The translations under genes and the position numbers were made by a program. Positions 8,156 to 16,822 of a DNA stretch of 64,000 nt are shown piece after piece. This DNA is from Bacteroidaceae bacterium (GTDB taxonomy: Bacteria > Bacteroidota > Bacteroidia > Bacteroidales > Bacteroidaceae). A model generated the notes under the pieces. That model was not told where the DNA came from and did not search any database. It saw nothing but the letters and a program-made list of their open reading frames with translations. The stretch's first letter is position 1. The number at the start of each line of letters is the position of its first letter. The stretch is taken from contig JAFYQQ010000001.1 in the NCBI GenBank assembly GCA_017559845.1, positions 28,679 through 92,678 on the forward strand, in the 5' to 3' direction.

Positions 8156-8209
8156 CTAGATATTCTAGAAGGGCAAGAGAGACTATAACTACTAGAAAGA
8201 CTATATTCT
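8156..8209. repeat. 9-bp CTAGAA tandem array C (6 units)
   Basis: Units of exactly 9 nt start at 8156, 8165, 8174, 8183, 8192 and 8201 (CTAGATATT, CTAGAAGGG, ... CTAGAAAGA, CTATATTCT). The array lies just upstream of the four-helix-bundle gene and ends against the stop of the DUF4493 gene at 8215. Confidence 0.85.
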
Positions 8210-8214
8210 CTCTT

Positions 8215-8940
8215 TTATTGGAATTCCCCAGTATGGGGGGCTTCTCCGTTTTCGATTATAATTAAGTTATCATCTATGGGGCTGATGCTTAAAGTTATGG
8301 TGGTATGTGTACCTGCTGCAATGGTTACCGTACCTGTGGCACTAGTGATGTCTTGTACGTGAGAGCCTTGCTTGGCATTGGCCACAAGGGTGTAAGTTAA
8401 TGTGGTGTTAGTGGCTGGGAAGTATACGGCTGGGTTATCTGTTGTGATGGTGTTGGTTTCAGAACCATCGTTCAGTTCCAATGATGAGAAGGTGTATAGA
8501 TCCGTAAATGTTTTATCGAAGCCAATTGTCACTTTCGCATTCTTGGGAGCGCCAAGGGAGAGAGTTACTTCTTTCTGCTCTCCTGCATTGAGTGTAAATG
8601 ATGTTTCACCGCTATATAATGCACCGTCATATCCGCCATCTACTGCACCGCTGTTGGTGGCTGAAAGGGTGTATGAACCGGCGGGGATTACGGCTTTGCC
8701 ATCAGTGAATGAGATAGGCTCATCGTTAAGCCTAAATTCATATCCGCTCCAATCCGTCCGTGTCTGCCCAACTCGTGTCTCCACCTTAACGAACTCGTCG
8801 CCAGAAGACAGGGAGAGGCAGAGGATTCCTTTGTTAGAGGAGTCCTCCACCGCAATGTCTTCTGCACTGCACCCCACACTTAGCTGGCTTATGGCCAGCA
8901 AGGTGGTGGAGATGAGTATGAGTTGTTTATTGTTGAGCAT
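8215..8940 (-). CDS. DUF4493-type lipoprotein
   Basis: A 241-residue lipoprotein (lipobox SVGC, Cys24). The family layout is visible: a CLSLSSG strand, TR motifs at Arg56 and Arg61 (VETRVGQTRTDW), YEFRLND, then PAGSYTLSATNSG...YSGETSFTLNAGEQKEVTLSLGAPKNAKVTIGFDKTF, and a C-terminal THTTITLSISPIDDNLIIIENGE. The ATG overlaps the TAA of the preceding gene (TAATG at 8942-8938), so the two are translationally linked. It is related to the 259-residue neighbour and may pair with it. Confidence 0.75.
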   Translation of the reverse strand: MLNNKQLILISTTLLAISQLSVGCSAEDIAVEDSSNKGILCLSLSSGDEFVKVETRVGQTRTDWSGYEFRLNDEPISFTDGKAVIPAGSYTLSATNSGAVDGGYDGALYSGETSFTLNAGEQKEVTLSLGAPKNAKVTIGFDKTFTDLYTFSSLELNDGSETNTITTDNPAVYFPATNTTLTYTLVANAKQGSHVQDITSATGTVTIAAGTHTTITLSISPIDDNLIIIENGEAPHTGEFQ

Positions 8941-9719
8941 TATTGCACTTTATTACCGGTTGCGGCGTCGAAGGTGAGGGTTTCTGTTGTGGGGGTGCCA
9001 AATCCCTCTGTTGTTATGTTCAATTGGATATTACCATGAGTGTTGGCAGTAACGGATATTATTTTTTCTGTTCCTGCTGCACCTAATGAAATCTGAGGAG
9101 AAATACTGAGGCTAGGGTTTTCCACATTTTCTGCTTTATCATAAAGAAGAGTCACTGTAAGAGCTTGATCTCCATTAAAGTACGCATATTTATTATCAGA
9201 ACTATTTTCGCTGATATATTTGTTTTGATTGTCAAAAGTCAACTCTCTTGGAGCTGTTATTTTGAACTTGTATGTTTTAAACACATTTGTAAATTGTTCC
9301 GTAAATTGCACACTTATTCTCGCATTTTTAGCTTTACCACAATTTATTTCTGGAGTTACAGTTGTACCGGCAACTACAGTTACTTTGTCTGCCGGATTTT
9401 TACCTTGATTATCATAGTAAGCTTCTCCCCAATTACCTTTCTGATTTGCCGTTGTCACATCTGTATGAGTTTTTACAATTATACTGTATTCGCCTGCTGT
9501 GAAAGCTTGATTTGAACCTGTATATTCTGTCTGTCCAATTGTCACAAACCAATTCTTATTATTAATATTAACAGATGTAGGAGTTGTTCTTGTCTCAACA
9601 ATAGGATCATTGCTTACATTCAAGTCAATATAACCATAGTTATCTACGGGATTGAGGTCTTCGTTGCTTACGCAGGCGGTTAGGGCCAGGGCGAGAGCTG
9701 CAAAATAAATCTTTTTCAT
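8940..9719 (-). CDS. DUF4493-type lipoprotein
   Basis: A 259-residue lipoprotein (MKKIYFAALALALTAC, Cys16). After YGYIDLNVSNDP comes the TR motif (Arg44 in VETRTTPTS), then FTAGEYSIIVKTHTD, TVTPEINCGKAKNARISVQFTEQFTNVFKTYKFKIT, and a short C-terminal strand LTFDAATGNKVQ. This is the same architecture as the other DUF4493 proteins here. Its stop overlaps the next start by one base. It is separated from the upstream beta-barrel gene by 76 nt holding a REP-like palindrome. Confidence 0.75.
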   Translation of the reverse strand: MKKIYFAALALALTACVSNEDLNPVDNYGYIDLNVSNDPIVETRTTPTSVNINNKNWFVTIGQTEYTGSNQAFTAGEYSIIVKTHTDVTTANQKGNWGEAYYDNQGKNPADKVTVVAGTTVTPEINCGKAKNARISVQFTEQFTNVFKTYKFKITAPRELTFDNQNKYISENSSDNKYAYFNGDQALTVTLLYDKAENVENPSLSISPQISLGAAGTEKIISVTANTHGNIQLNITTEGFGTPTTETLTFDAATGNKVQ

Positions 9720-9762
9720 GTCTTTTTGTGTTTTATTGTTACTTATTTATATTCTTTTTCTT

Positions 9763-9790
9763 GGCGGACGCAGCACGCTACGTCCCTACA
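9763..9790. repeat. Second-class REP-like palindrome
   Basis: GGCGGACGCAGCACGCTACGTCC followed by CTACA. It has the same plan as the RAYT-linked REPs (TAGGGAC, arm, centre, arm, GTCCG) but a different arm sequence (GACGTAGCGTGCTGCGTC). It lies in the 76-nt gap between two operon genes. Confidence 0.6.
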
Positions 9791-9795
9791 TTTGT

Positions 9796-10644
9796 TTAAT
9801 AATTCAGGGTGAGTCCGCATTGGAAGTTGGCCATGTCGATTAGGCTGTTGATGCGGAATCCGTTTTCTTTTATGTCGTCGCCGTCGCGGTTCTTCTCGTG
9901 CTGGAGGGCGTAGCTTACGTTGGCAAGACCTACGGAGAGGTCTATGCTGACATGGTTGGTCAGTGCCACGGCTATGCCGGGACGTACACCGAGACGGATT
10001 TGGTTCAGGGAGAAGTTGGAACGGTAGGCCACATCGTCTCTGTCGCTCAGGACATAACCGCTACCGCCCTGGTAGCCCAAGGTGACATCGGTGAAGAATG
10101 CCCAACGCAGCTTGTTATCGATGGGAACATAGCCGCGCCAATACGCCTCTACATTGTAGAAGGTGTGGGTATAGTCAATGTTGCGGAATGTGTGCTTCAG
10201 GGTTTCTTCCTCGTATTGGGGGAAGAATGCCTTTGTTCCGTCCAACTGGTTATAGCCCACGCGCAGACCAAGGATGGAGTTGTTGCCTATGGCATAGCCC
10301 ATATAGGGGCTGAATGAGAAGCCCTTCAGACGCATATCCGCTTCGGCCATTCCGTTGAAGACAAGGTCGGTGTGGCTGCTGTTCATGGTCAGATGGCCCA
10401 CTCCCAGTCCGTACACCCAGTTGCCCTGGGGCACAAAGGCGCGCATGCTTCTGCGGCGTTGTGTCAGCGGATCCAGCTGTTCCTCGTTCTGCTGGCCCAT
10501 GGCCTTCCCCTTGCTCTTCCGTTGCAGATAGAGTCGGGCAGGGTCAATGCTCATCCCCTGTTGGGTGGGTGGCATAATCTGTGCCCATCCCATTTGTGCA
10601 AGGAAGAAGCATCCTAATAGTAAAGCTATCTTTTTTATGAACAT
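9796..10644 (-). CDS. Outer-membrane beta-barrel protein of the surface locus
   Basis: 282 residues with a Sec signal peptide ending GWAQ. After a basic, proline-rich linker come RSMRAFVPQGNWVYGLGVGHLTM and a series of amphipathic strands (FSFSPYMGYAIGNNSILGLRVGY, NVEAYWRGYVPIDNKLRWAFFTDVTLGY, IRLGVRPGIAVALTNHVSIDLSVGLANVSY), ending in an aromatic residue (CGLTLNY), as outer-membrane barrels do. It is a paralogue of the barrel at 18540-19412: both share FxPxGxW followed by GPYFGYFVANNIALGGR-like strands. A role as outer-membrane anchor or conduit for the co-encoded lipoproteins is inferred from context only. Confidence 0.75.
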   Translation of the reverse strand: MFIKKIALLLGCFFLAQMGWAQIMPPTQQGMSIDPARLYLQRKSKGKAMGQQNEEQLDPLTQRRRSMRAFVPQGNWVYGLGVGHLTMNSSHTDLVFNGMAEADMRLKGFSFSPYMGYAIGNNSILGLRVGYNQLDGTKAFFPQYEEETLKHTFRNIDYTHTFYNVEAYWRGYVPIDNKLRWAFFTDVTLGYQGGSGYVLSDRDDVAYRSNFSLNQIRLGVRPGIAVALTNHVSIDLSVGLANVSYALQHEKNRDGDDIKENGFRINSLIDMANFQCGLTLNY

Positions 10645-10669
10645 AACTTATCTTGTGTGTTTGTCTTAA

Positions 10670-11455
10670 CTATTGTACGGTTACTTCACCATTTATATCC
10701 TCTTCCTTACCAGTATCAGTGTTGATGTCAACATTGAGGTCGCCACCATTCTCGCTGAATGAAACATGGAGTTTGGTTATTTTGCCTTTTGTTATGGTAA
10801 TATTCTCTGTCTTGTCTATGCGGTCTTCCCATTTCCCTGCGGAACCACCTGTAAGACGTAGTGGAACAGTCCCTTGGCTTTGGCTTAAATTATAATATGC
10901 CACCTTGTCGGGATTATCACTTTTGAAGACCAAACTTCGTGTGTCTTGTGTTGTGGCTGCGTGCACCGGGAACTTGGTGGTAAACGATTCGTTAAAAAGA
11001 ACCATGAGTCCTGCATTTGCCATTACACATTCCAATTCAAGTGGGGTGATGCTGCCGGCAACTATGTCGAATGTTTCAGAAGCCAAGAATCTTATGCAGC
11101 CCCAACCGTCATTAGCACTGATGGCCTCTTCTTCCATGCAATTTGTTACTTGAATAAGATAATCATCTGCAACAGGAAGTATTCTGTCATTATCCTCCAG
11201 TGTCCCCACTTCTTTTCCAGCCACAAGTGTCAGTCCTTTCGCATCGGCAATGCTGACTTTGAATCTGTTGACATTCATGTTCGAGGTTGTACCACGCGTA
11301 ATGTCCTCCGTAGTTACCTCTTCGGTAAGTACAGAGACGGTGAATCGCCCCGTTGCAGATGCGTCAGCTTCCTTGCCGGGAACCATGTCGCTGTTGCAGC
11401 CACCGCCCAGGATGCTGATGAGTGTGATTATGAATATATGATATATCGCTTTCAT
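10670..11455 (-). CDS. DUF4493-type lipoprotein
   Basis: A 261-residue lipoprotein (ISILGGGC, Cys20). GRFTVSVLTEEVTTEDITRG places the TR motif at Arg54; then FKVSIADAKG, ILPVADDYLIQVTNCMEEEAI, FDIVAGSITPLELECVMANAGLMVLFNESF, and a C-terminal GDLNVDINTDTGKEEDINGEVTVQ. Only 2 nt separate it from the preceding 620-residue gene, so the two are almost certainly co-translated. Confidence 0.75.
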   Translation of the reverse strand: MKAIYHIFIITLISILGGGCNSDMVPGKEADASATGRFTVSVLTEEVTTEDITRGTTSNMNVNRFKVSIADAKGLTLVAGKEVGTLEDNDRILPVADDYLIQVTNCMEEEAISANDGWGCIRFLASETFDIVAGSITPLELECVMANAGLMVLFNESFTTKFPVHAATTQDTRSLVFKSDNPDKVAYYNLSQSQGTVPLRLTGGSAGKWEDRIDKTENITITKGKITKLHVSFSENGGDLNVDINTDTGKEEDINGEVTVQ

Positions 11456-11457
11456 AT

Positions 11458-13320
11458 TTATCTGTACTTAACGGTGATCTCACGAATTAGGAGGTGTGTA
11501 CCATAGAACAATCCAGAGGAACCCATGTTACCATAACTGTTATCTATCGAAATAGTTGCATTGGATGGTGTGAACCTGCCAGGGATGTTCCCTGAATGAT
11601 TATGGCATTCATTGCCTCCTGCACGTCCACTCTCTTCTTCCTGGAAGATGGTTTCTCCACCTGCTGAAAGTGTATACGTTGTTCCTCTTGTGCAGGTGTG
11701 TATATCCACATCATGGTATACTGTTATGTCAGTGTTACCAGGGACATAGAAAGTCTTGGATATCGTATGATTGTGCAGTCGTACACCTGGATGGTTGTAA
11801 TTTGTATAATTCCAGTTGTTCACACTGCCATCCCACTCTGCATCGGTGGGAGGTTTTGCACTATAAGGCAGCCCTGTAATGTGCACACTTTTGCTTGCAC
11901 TTCTTGTTACCCCATCAAAGGTGGCAGTTGCACCAAGTGTGTATGCCCCTGTGGCAGAGTATTTTTTGTCATTATATGTAACGCTGCTGTTGGAAGAGGC
12001 TTTTACACTTCCGCCGAAATCGTTGGTGTAGGATACGGTATAATTTGCATTGTTCAGAATAGCTGCTGATATTCCTGTAACGGCAGAGGAGATGGCGGTA
12101 ACGGTAAATGCTTCCGTAGCGTTCGCTCTGACAATGTTTTTCTCTACTCCGTCACCGGCATAGTATGTGTAAGAACTTGCTGCTTGTTGAGCCAATCCGA
12201 ATACAGGGTTCTCTGTAATCTGGAATGAAACCGATGAACTTATTTCCTTGCCGTTGGCGGTAAGGAAGGTGTAGTTTACGGTGTATGCGCCCTTGGGGAG
12301 ATAGGGCCAGGAAGCATCGGACGCACCAGACCTCAATGTGCCATTTCCTTTGGATAGTGTACGCACGGTTTTTCCTGCTGCATTAGTGATGGTTGCCGAC
12401 CATTCGCTATCGGGGACGGGGGCTGTGAGACTAACTTCCGTTCCCTGTAGTATGCCTGATGAGTAGACATGCTGTGAGGTGATAGTTGGCTGTTCTACCA
12501 TGTCTAAAGTCCCCAGATTGTAGATTACACCACTGGTTCCACCAAACATGGCTTTGCTTTGTTGAGAATAAGTCTTACCGTTCGTGTCTGTCATGGAAAG
12601 GGTGAATCCTTCTATCATAACAGGAGCCAAAGCAATATAGTAAGTTCCTTCAGCAAACGTGCTACTGCCTGTGGGGGGGAGTAGAGTTATCGAAAGGTTT
12701 TCCTGATTATCTACAGTTACCGTGGGATTTGCTCCACTGTAATCTATTAGCAATTTTCCTGCGATTGCCTTTGATGTGGAAAGAACAACCTTGGTCATAC
12801 GGTTTGCGATGTATGATGGAACGTTCAGCTTGAACAGTTGGCATATGTTGCGGAAACGAACCTGCGATGGGCTACCATCAATATTTCTTTCCCCCTTAGC
12901 TATCGACAGATTAGTGTTGGATGAAAAGCCACCATTTGCAGCAATCTGCTCTGAAGGCAGTGTCATGACAATCTTTTGTGTAGAGAGTTCTTCCTCTGCA
13001 AGGTTAAAAGGATATACTGCAAGGAAATCGCTATGCTTGGGTGTAATGTTCCCCTTAAAGCGAGTTGTTCCTTCGTTTATTTCTGCAATAAACTTTCTTT
13101 TCGTAGCGACATAATCATATACCGCAATAGCATCACCCTGTTCCCACAGTACGCTCTTTCCGTCATCCATTAGAGCTGTTCTGGTGGGTTGTTTGGTGTC
13201 TGTGACAATCTCCAGCGCCATCTCTTCCTCCTGCGGAGAAAGCAGCATGGTTTCTTGGCAGGAGGTCAGTCCGAATAAGATGCCAAACAGTATGAGATGT
13301 AAAAACCTTATTATATTCAT
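11458..13320 (-). CDS. Fimbrillin-like N-terminus fused to an adhesin-like C-terminal half
   Basis: A 620-residue lipoprotein (FGLTSC, Cys21). Residues about 35-270 look like a fimbrillin (Mfa-like) domain: EIVTDTKQPTRTALMDDGKSVLWEQGDAIAVYDY, with the TR motif at Arg47, then FRNICQLFKLNVPSYIANRMTKVVLST and TYYIALAPVMIEGFTLSM. Residues about 275-620 are a chain of beta-sandwich repeats (WPYLPKGAYTVNYTFLT, TATFDGVTRSASKSVHITGLPYSAKPPTDAEW, final sandwich ending YGTHLLIREITVKYR). The same C-terminal half occurs in the 592-residue protein at 15044-16822, but there behind a DUF4493 domain. It may present a common binding module on two different anchors. Confidence 0.75.
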   Translation of the reverse strand: MNIIRFLHLILFGILFGLTSCQETMLLSPQEEEMALEIVTDTKQPTRTALMDDGKSVLWEQGDAIAVYDYVATKRKFIAEINEGTTRFKGNITPKHSDFLAVYPFNLAEEELSTQKIVMTLPSEQIAANGGFSSNTNLSIAKGERNIDGSPSQVRFRNICQLFKLNVPSYIANRMTKVVLSTSKAIAGKLLIDYSGANPTVTVDNQENLSITLLPPTGSSTFAEGTYYIALAPVMIEGFTLSMTDTNGKTYSQQSKAMFGGTSGVIYNLGTLDMVEQPTITSQHVYSSGILQGTEVSLTAPVPDSEWSATITNAAGKTVRTLSKGNGTLRSGASDASWPYLPKGAYTVNYTFLTANGKEISSSVSFQITENPVFGLAQQAASSYTYYAGDGVEKNIVRANATEAFTVTAISSAVTGISAAILNNANYTVSYTNDFGGSVKASSNSSVTYNDKKYSATGAYTLGATATFDGVTRSASKSVHITGLPYSAKPPTDAEWDGSVNNWNYTNYNHPGVRLHNHTISKTFYVPGNTDITVYHDVDIHTCTRGTTYTLSAGGETIFQEEESGRAGGNECHNHSGNIPGRFTPSNATISIDNSYGNMGSSGLFYGTHLLIREITVKYR

Positions 13321-13347
13321 TTTATATTGTCTTCTTGTAAGGTATTA

Positions 13348-14232
13348 TCAGTTATATTGGTCATAATCCGGTACGGTATTATCTGATTCAAATTTGTCGT
13401 TACTTCCAGAAATATCAGTATTTCCGTCGTCAGAAATGATGTCTCCGGGTTTTATGGTGAGGTATTGGTCTACATAAAGTTCTTCCTGGTTGACCTCCAC
13501 ATCAAGTGTAAATGAGCCAGATTCCTTCTTTAATTTTAGTCGTGACATTTTTGCACGGTTCAGGGTAATGGTGCCTTCCTTGTTGGTGATGTTGCCATTG
13601 GCACTGGCAGTAATGGTATAACGTATGCTGCGTTGGCCTGTCTCATCAACGTTGAAATATGCAATCTGGCCATCAGTCATAACATCTTCCCCTTCCCCTT
13701 TGCCTGCATTGTCGTAGTTCCAGTCAAGGTTACGTCCAGATTCCGAGATATTCAAAGTGCAAGCATTTTTGAAATAGTTGGCCAACGATGCATCTATGAT
13801 TACGCTTATAGCAGCATTGTCAACTCTCATCCCGATGCTGGCTTTGGTTGTCTGCCCCTTGTTGATTCCGAATTCGGCGGATGAACCTGTAAAGCGTTTC
13901 TGTCCCCAGTGTTCGTTGCTGTTTTCTGCATCTTCTTTGCTACAGCTTTCTGCATAAACTTTATACCCTTGACCGACAGGCAATCGTAGGTCAATTGTAC
14001 CCAAAGATTCCGGGCCACGCACAATTCTTTCACCTTGTGTGATGGTTATCAGGAAGTGTTGTGCTTCTTCCGGTGAAATGGTTGTTGTCGTTGCGCGGGT
14101 CGTTCCGTGGAATGTCAGTTCAATGTTTCCGTAATCCGTAAAGTCTTCACCTTGCATGGCATCATCCAGCCCCTGACATGCCGTCAGGCTAGTGACAAAC
14201 AACAATGTTATAATCTTGAATATTTCTCTCAT
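13348..14232 (-). CDS. DUF4493-type lipoprotein
   Basis: A 294-residue lipoprotein (TSLTAC, Cys19). YGNIELTFHGTTRATTTTISPEEAQHFLITITQG carries the TR motif at Arg46. Further family strands are LPVGQGYKVYAESCSKEDAE, FGINKGQTTKASIGMRVDNAAISVII and YFNVDETGQRSIRYTITA. The C-terminus is longer than in its neighbours and acidic (SGSNDKFESDNTVPDYDQYN). The 71-nt gap to the next gene downstream holds no obvious promoter. Confidence 0.75.
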   Translation of the reverse strand: MREIFKIITLLFVTSLTACQGLDDAMQGEDFTDYGNIELTFHGTTRATTTTISPEEAQHFLITITQGERIVRGPESLGTIDLRLPVGQGYKVYAESCSKEDAENSNEHWGQKRFTGSSAEFGINKGQTTKASIGMRVDNAAISVIIDASLANYFKNACTLNISESGRNLDWNYDNAGKGEGEDVMTDGQIAYFNVDETGQRSIRYTITASANGNITNKEGTITLNRAKMSRLKLKKESGSFTLDVEVNQEELYVDQYLTIKPGDIISDDGNTDISGSNDKFESDNTVPDYDQYN

Positions 14233-14303
14233 GCTTCAGTGCTTGTATATTTATGGAGTAATGAAACACTTAAATTCATTATGCTTATAATTAGAAATGT
14301 ATG

Positions 14304-15026
14304 TCAGAGGGGAATATCTTCGTCCTCGGTTTCCATGTCATCTGTTATCTCAATGTCCAGACCGCCGGAATTCGCATCCGTGCCATAATAATATGTCATA
14401 TTGTATAGTTTTCCGGCTTCCACATTTCTGTAGGTTATAGGAGTGGTAGAATGGCTGTTGTTGTCTGTGTTGGTGGCAGATAATTTGTAAGTAAAGCCCC
14501 CTTCTTCCACAGGGAAGTATGCCTTGTCACCTTCTTTTATGTTAACTGACCTTGTGCCGCTACTCAAAGTGAATGAGTAGGACTTGAATAATTTGTCGAA
14601 CAAATCGGGCAATGTCAAGGTTACGGCATAGTTGGAAATAGGTACTTCCATCTCAATCTTCTTGATTTCATCGTAGGCAACTTCTATTTGGATAGAACCG
14701 AAATAACATGCTGCTCCAAGCCCGTTATTTTCTTCGTGCCAGGTGTTCTGATTCTCTGTATAGGCTTGTAAGGTAAATGTTCCTGGCTCAAGTACAATCT
14801 TGCTGGGGATTTCGCCCGCAGGGTATTGTTTGAATAATTCTCCATCGCTATCCAGAATAGTAATGGCCAAATCCTCATCTATGGTCATCGCAGAAGAAGC
14901 ACCGGTTCTGGTAAGACTGGTTATGTCCAACATTGCACTACCATCCCCACAAGTGGGTACTATCTCGTTTGTGCAAGATGCAAAAACAAGAATAGAAGTG
15001 TATATATATATAAGGTAATGTTTCAT
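14304..15026 (-). CDS. DUF4493-type lipoprotein
   Basis: A 240-residue lipoprotein (SILVFASC, Cys18). The linker is very short: the TR motif is at Arg40 (DITSLTRTGASS), the closest to the lipid anchor in the set. Then come MTIDEDLAITILDSDGE, LEPGTFTLQAYTENQNTW, IEVAYDEIKKIEMEVPISNYAVTLTLPDLFDKLFKSYSFTLS, YFPVEEGGFTYKLSAT, and an acidic tail (DDMETEDEDIPL). It starts 17 nt after the stop of the 592-residue gene. Confidence 0.75.
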   Translation of the reverse strand: MKHYLIYIYTSILVFASCTNEIVPTCGDGSAMLDITSLTRTGASSAMTIDEDLAITILDSDGELFKQYPAGEIPSKIVLEPGTFTLQAYTENQNTWHEENNGLGAACYFGSIQIEVAYDEIKKIEMEVPISNYAVTLTLPDLFDKLFKSYSFTLSSGTRSVNIKEGDKAYFPVEEGGFTYKLSATNTDNNSHSTTPITYRNVEAGKLYNMTYYYGTDANSGGLDIEITDDMETEDEDIPL

Positions 15027-15043
15027 TGTCGTATAATTCTGTG

Positions 15044-16822
15044 TTATTGTTGTCTGTACTTCATGCCCACTCTGTACAAATCGGTTCTACTTAGACCTGC
15101 TCCATAACTGTTTACGCACCTAATTGATGTTGTTGCTGCAGACAGGGTAAAACTTTCAGTTCCATCGCGGTCTGCTTCTGAATAGCCCGAGGTAGATGCG
15201 CTTACTATGACTTGGTCGCCGGCGGAGATGGTAAAGGTGTTGTCCAGGTCGCTGGTGGTAAAGAACTTGTAGTCAAGGCTGAGATGTGTGCCAGCAGGTA
15301 CTGCCACATTTCTATATGTCAGTGACTGGCTTCCACTGCTCCAGTTTCCGAAACGGGCATAATTGCCCTCATCGGTTACGTCACCATTTTTTTCCCACGT
15401 ATCTGTGGTAGGAGGTTCGAAATGGAAGGGAATACCAGTAAGGATGTAGTTTCTACTCTTCTGCACCCGTACACCATCAAACGTGACATCGGCAGAAATT
15501 ACGTATGGCTGAGTCCTTGCAGAAAGTTCCACGGTGTTAAGTGTAACCGTATTTTGCACTGAGTTAGCAATTTCGTCGTTGAACGTGTATTCCATCTGGT
15601 AACCGTACTTCTTCATTGCGATTAATTCTGGGGCAATCTTCACGACAATCTGAGGATCGTAGATGGTATGCCCGTCTGCCTGGTTGGCAGCAGTTATGTT
15701 GCCTTCTTCGTAGAGACTATGCGAAGTGTATCCGCCAAGTGTGACCTCAAATTGTGGAGCATTGATAAGGAACTCGCGGCTGCTTACTTTTTCTGCTCCA
15801 GATTCGGTATGCAGGTAATAGGTAGCCTTGTATTTGCCTTTGGGAAGATACGGCCATTCTTGTGATGAAGTGTGTTCAGAAGTCAATTCACCAGTCCCCT
15901 TTATTGTCCTAACGGTATTTCCGTCTTTGTCAGAGACTCGGGCTTCCCATTCCATTTCCGGGTAAGCGTTGCTGAAGGTAAGTTTTGTTCCTACTAACAA
16001 TCCTTGGTTGTTGTAGCTGTGCGCTGCTGTGGCTGTGGGGACAGGAAGCCACGACAGAGGAATAGTCTCGTCAAGCCTTGCCTCTACCAGTTCCACCTTG
16101 CTTATACCCACTCTTATCGCACTTTCAGGATCAGGCAGTGAAACGGTTATTTGTGCATGGTCTGCCGCTTGGAAAACTGTAGGTAAGTCTTCATGATTTA
16201 GTATGGTAGAAACTCTTCGGCCTCCATCCAATTTAAGTGTGCCATAGAATGTAAGTTCGGGAGAAGAACCGGCGGGGAAATATATACTTGCCTCTGTCTC
16301 ATCTTTGGCTATAGATAATGAGAGTTCTCCAATTTTTATAATGATGCCATAATCATCGTAGAACTTTTCGAATCGTTGTTTCTCTTCATCATCTTGCCCG
16401 AACTCAACTGATACCAAGGCATTTCCCACTTTACATGGGATGGTAACAGGGGTTTCCTTGTCGGTTTCCACAACAGCCTGTTCTGTACCTATATAATAAG
16501 GGCAATCTTTACCCAGTTTTACATTCTCGCCACATGTAGCCGTGATATCATATTTGCCGGTTTTGATCTCTAAGAGTTCTGAAAACGTTCCGTTGTATAC
16601 AATAGACTGAGTGCCCTGGCGTTGTATCTTCAGTTGGAATTTTTCCGCCAACGGTTTGCCTAATTTGGTAGGAGTTGCCCTACTTCCCGTTTGGGTAGAG
16701 ACCTTTCCTATGGACAGATGCAATTTTCCATTGGCCAATGACAAACCGTCTTCTTGTACGCAACCGACAAGAAGCGATGTCATTAAAAGGAAAGTAAATA
16801 TGACTATATGTCGCTGTTTCAT
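15044..16822 (-). CDS. DUF4493 N-terminus fused to an adhesin-like C-terminal half
   Basis: A 592-residue lipoprotein (TSLLVGC, Cys21). Residues about 30-250 form a DUF4493-type domain (LANGKLHLSIGKVSTQTGSRATPTKLG, SR motif at Arg48; LLEIKTGKYDITATCGEN; VTIPCKVGNALVSVEFGQ). Residues about 260-592 repeat the plan of the 620-residue protein: SYNNQGLLVGTKLTFSN, EWPYLPKGKYKATYYLHT, ADVTFDGVRVQKSRNYILTGIPFHFEPPTTDTWEKNGDV, and a last sandwich ending RTDLYRVGMKYRQQ. The final base of the preceding stop is shared with its start (TAATG at 16824-16820). Confidence 0.75.
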   Translation of the reverse strand: MKQRHIVIFTFLLMTSLLVGCVQEDGLSLANGKLHLSIGKVSTQTGSRATPTKLGKPLAEKFQLKIQRQGTQSIVYNGTFSELLEIKTGKYDITATCGENVKLGKDCPYYIGTEQAVVETDKETPVTIPCKVGNALVSVEFGQDDEEKQRFEKFYDDYGIIIKIGELSLSIAKDETEASIYFPAGSSPELTFYGTLKLDGGRRVSTILNHEDLPTVFQAADHAQITVSLPDPESAIRVGISKVELVEARLDETIPLSWLPVPTATAAHSYNNQGLLVGTKLTFSNAYPEMEWEARVSDKDGNTVRTIKGTGELTSEHTSSQEWPYLPKGKYKATYYLHTESGAEKVSSREFLINAPQFEVTLGGYTSHSLYEEGNITAANQADGHTIYDPQIVVKIAPELIAMKKYGYQMEYTFNDEIANSVQNTVTLNTVELSARTQPYVISADVTFDGVRVQKSRNYILTGIPFHFEPPTTDTWEKNGDVTDEGNYARFGNWSSGSQSLTYRNVAVPAGTHLSLDYKFFTTSDLDNTFTISAGDQVIVSASTSGYSEADRDGTESFTLSAATTSIRCVNSYGAGLSRTDLYRVGMKYRQQ

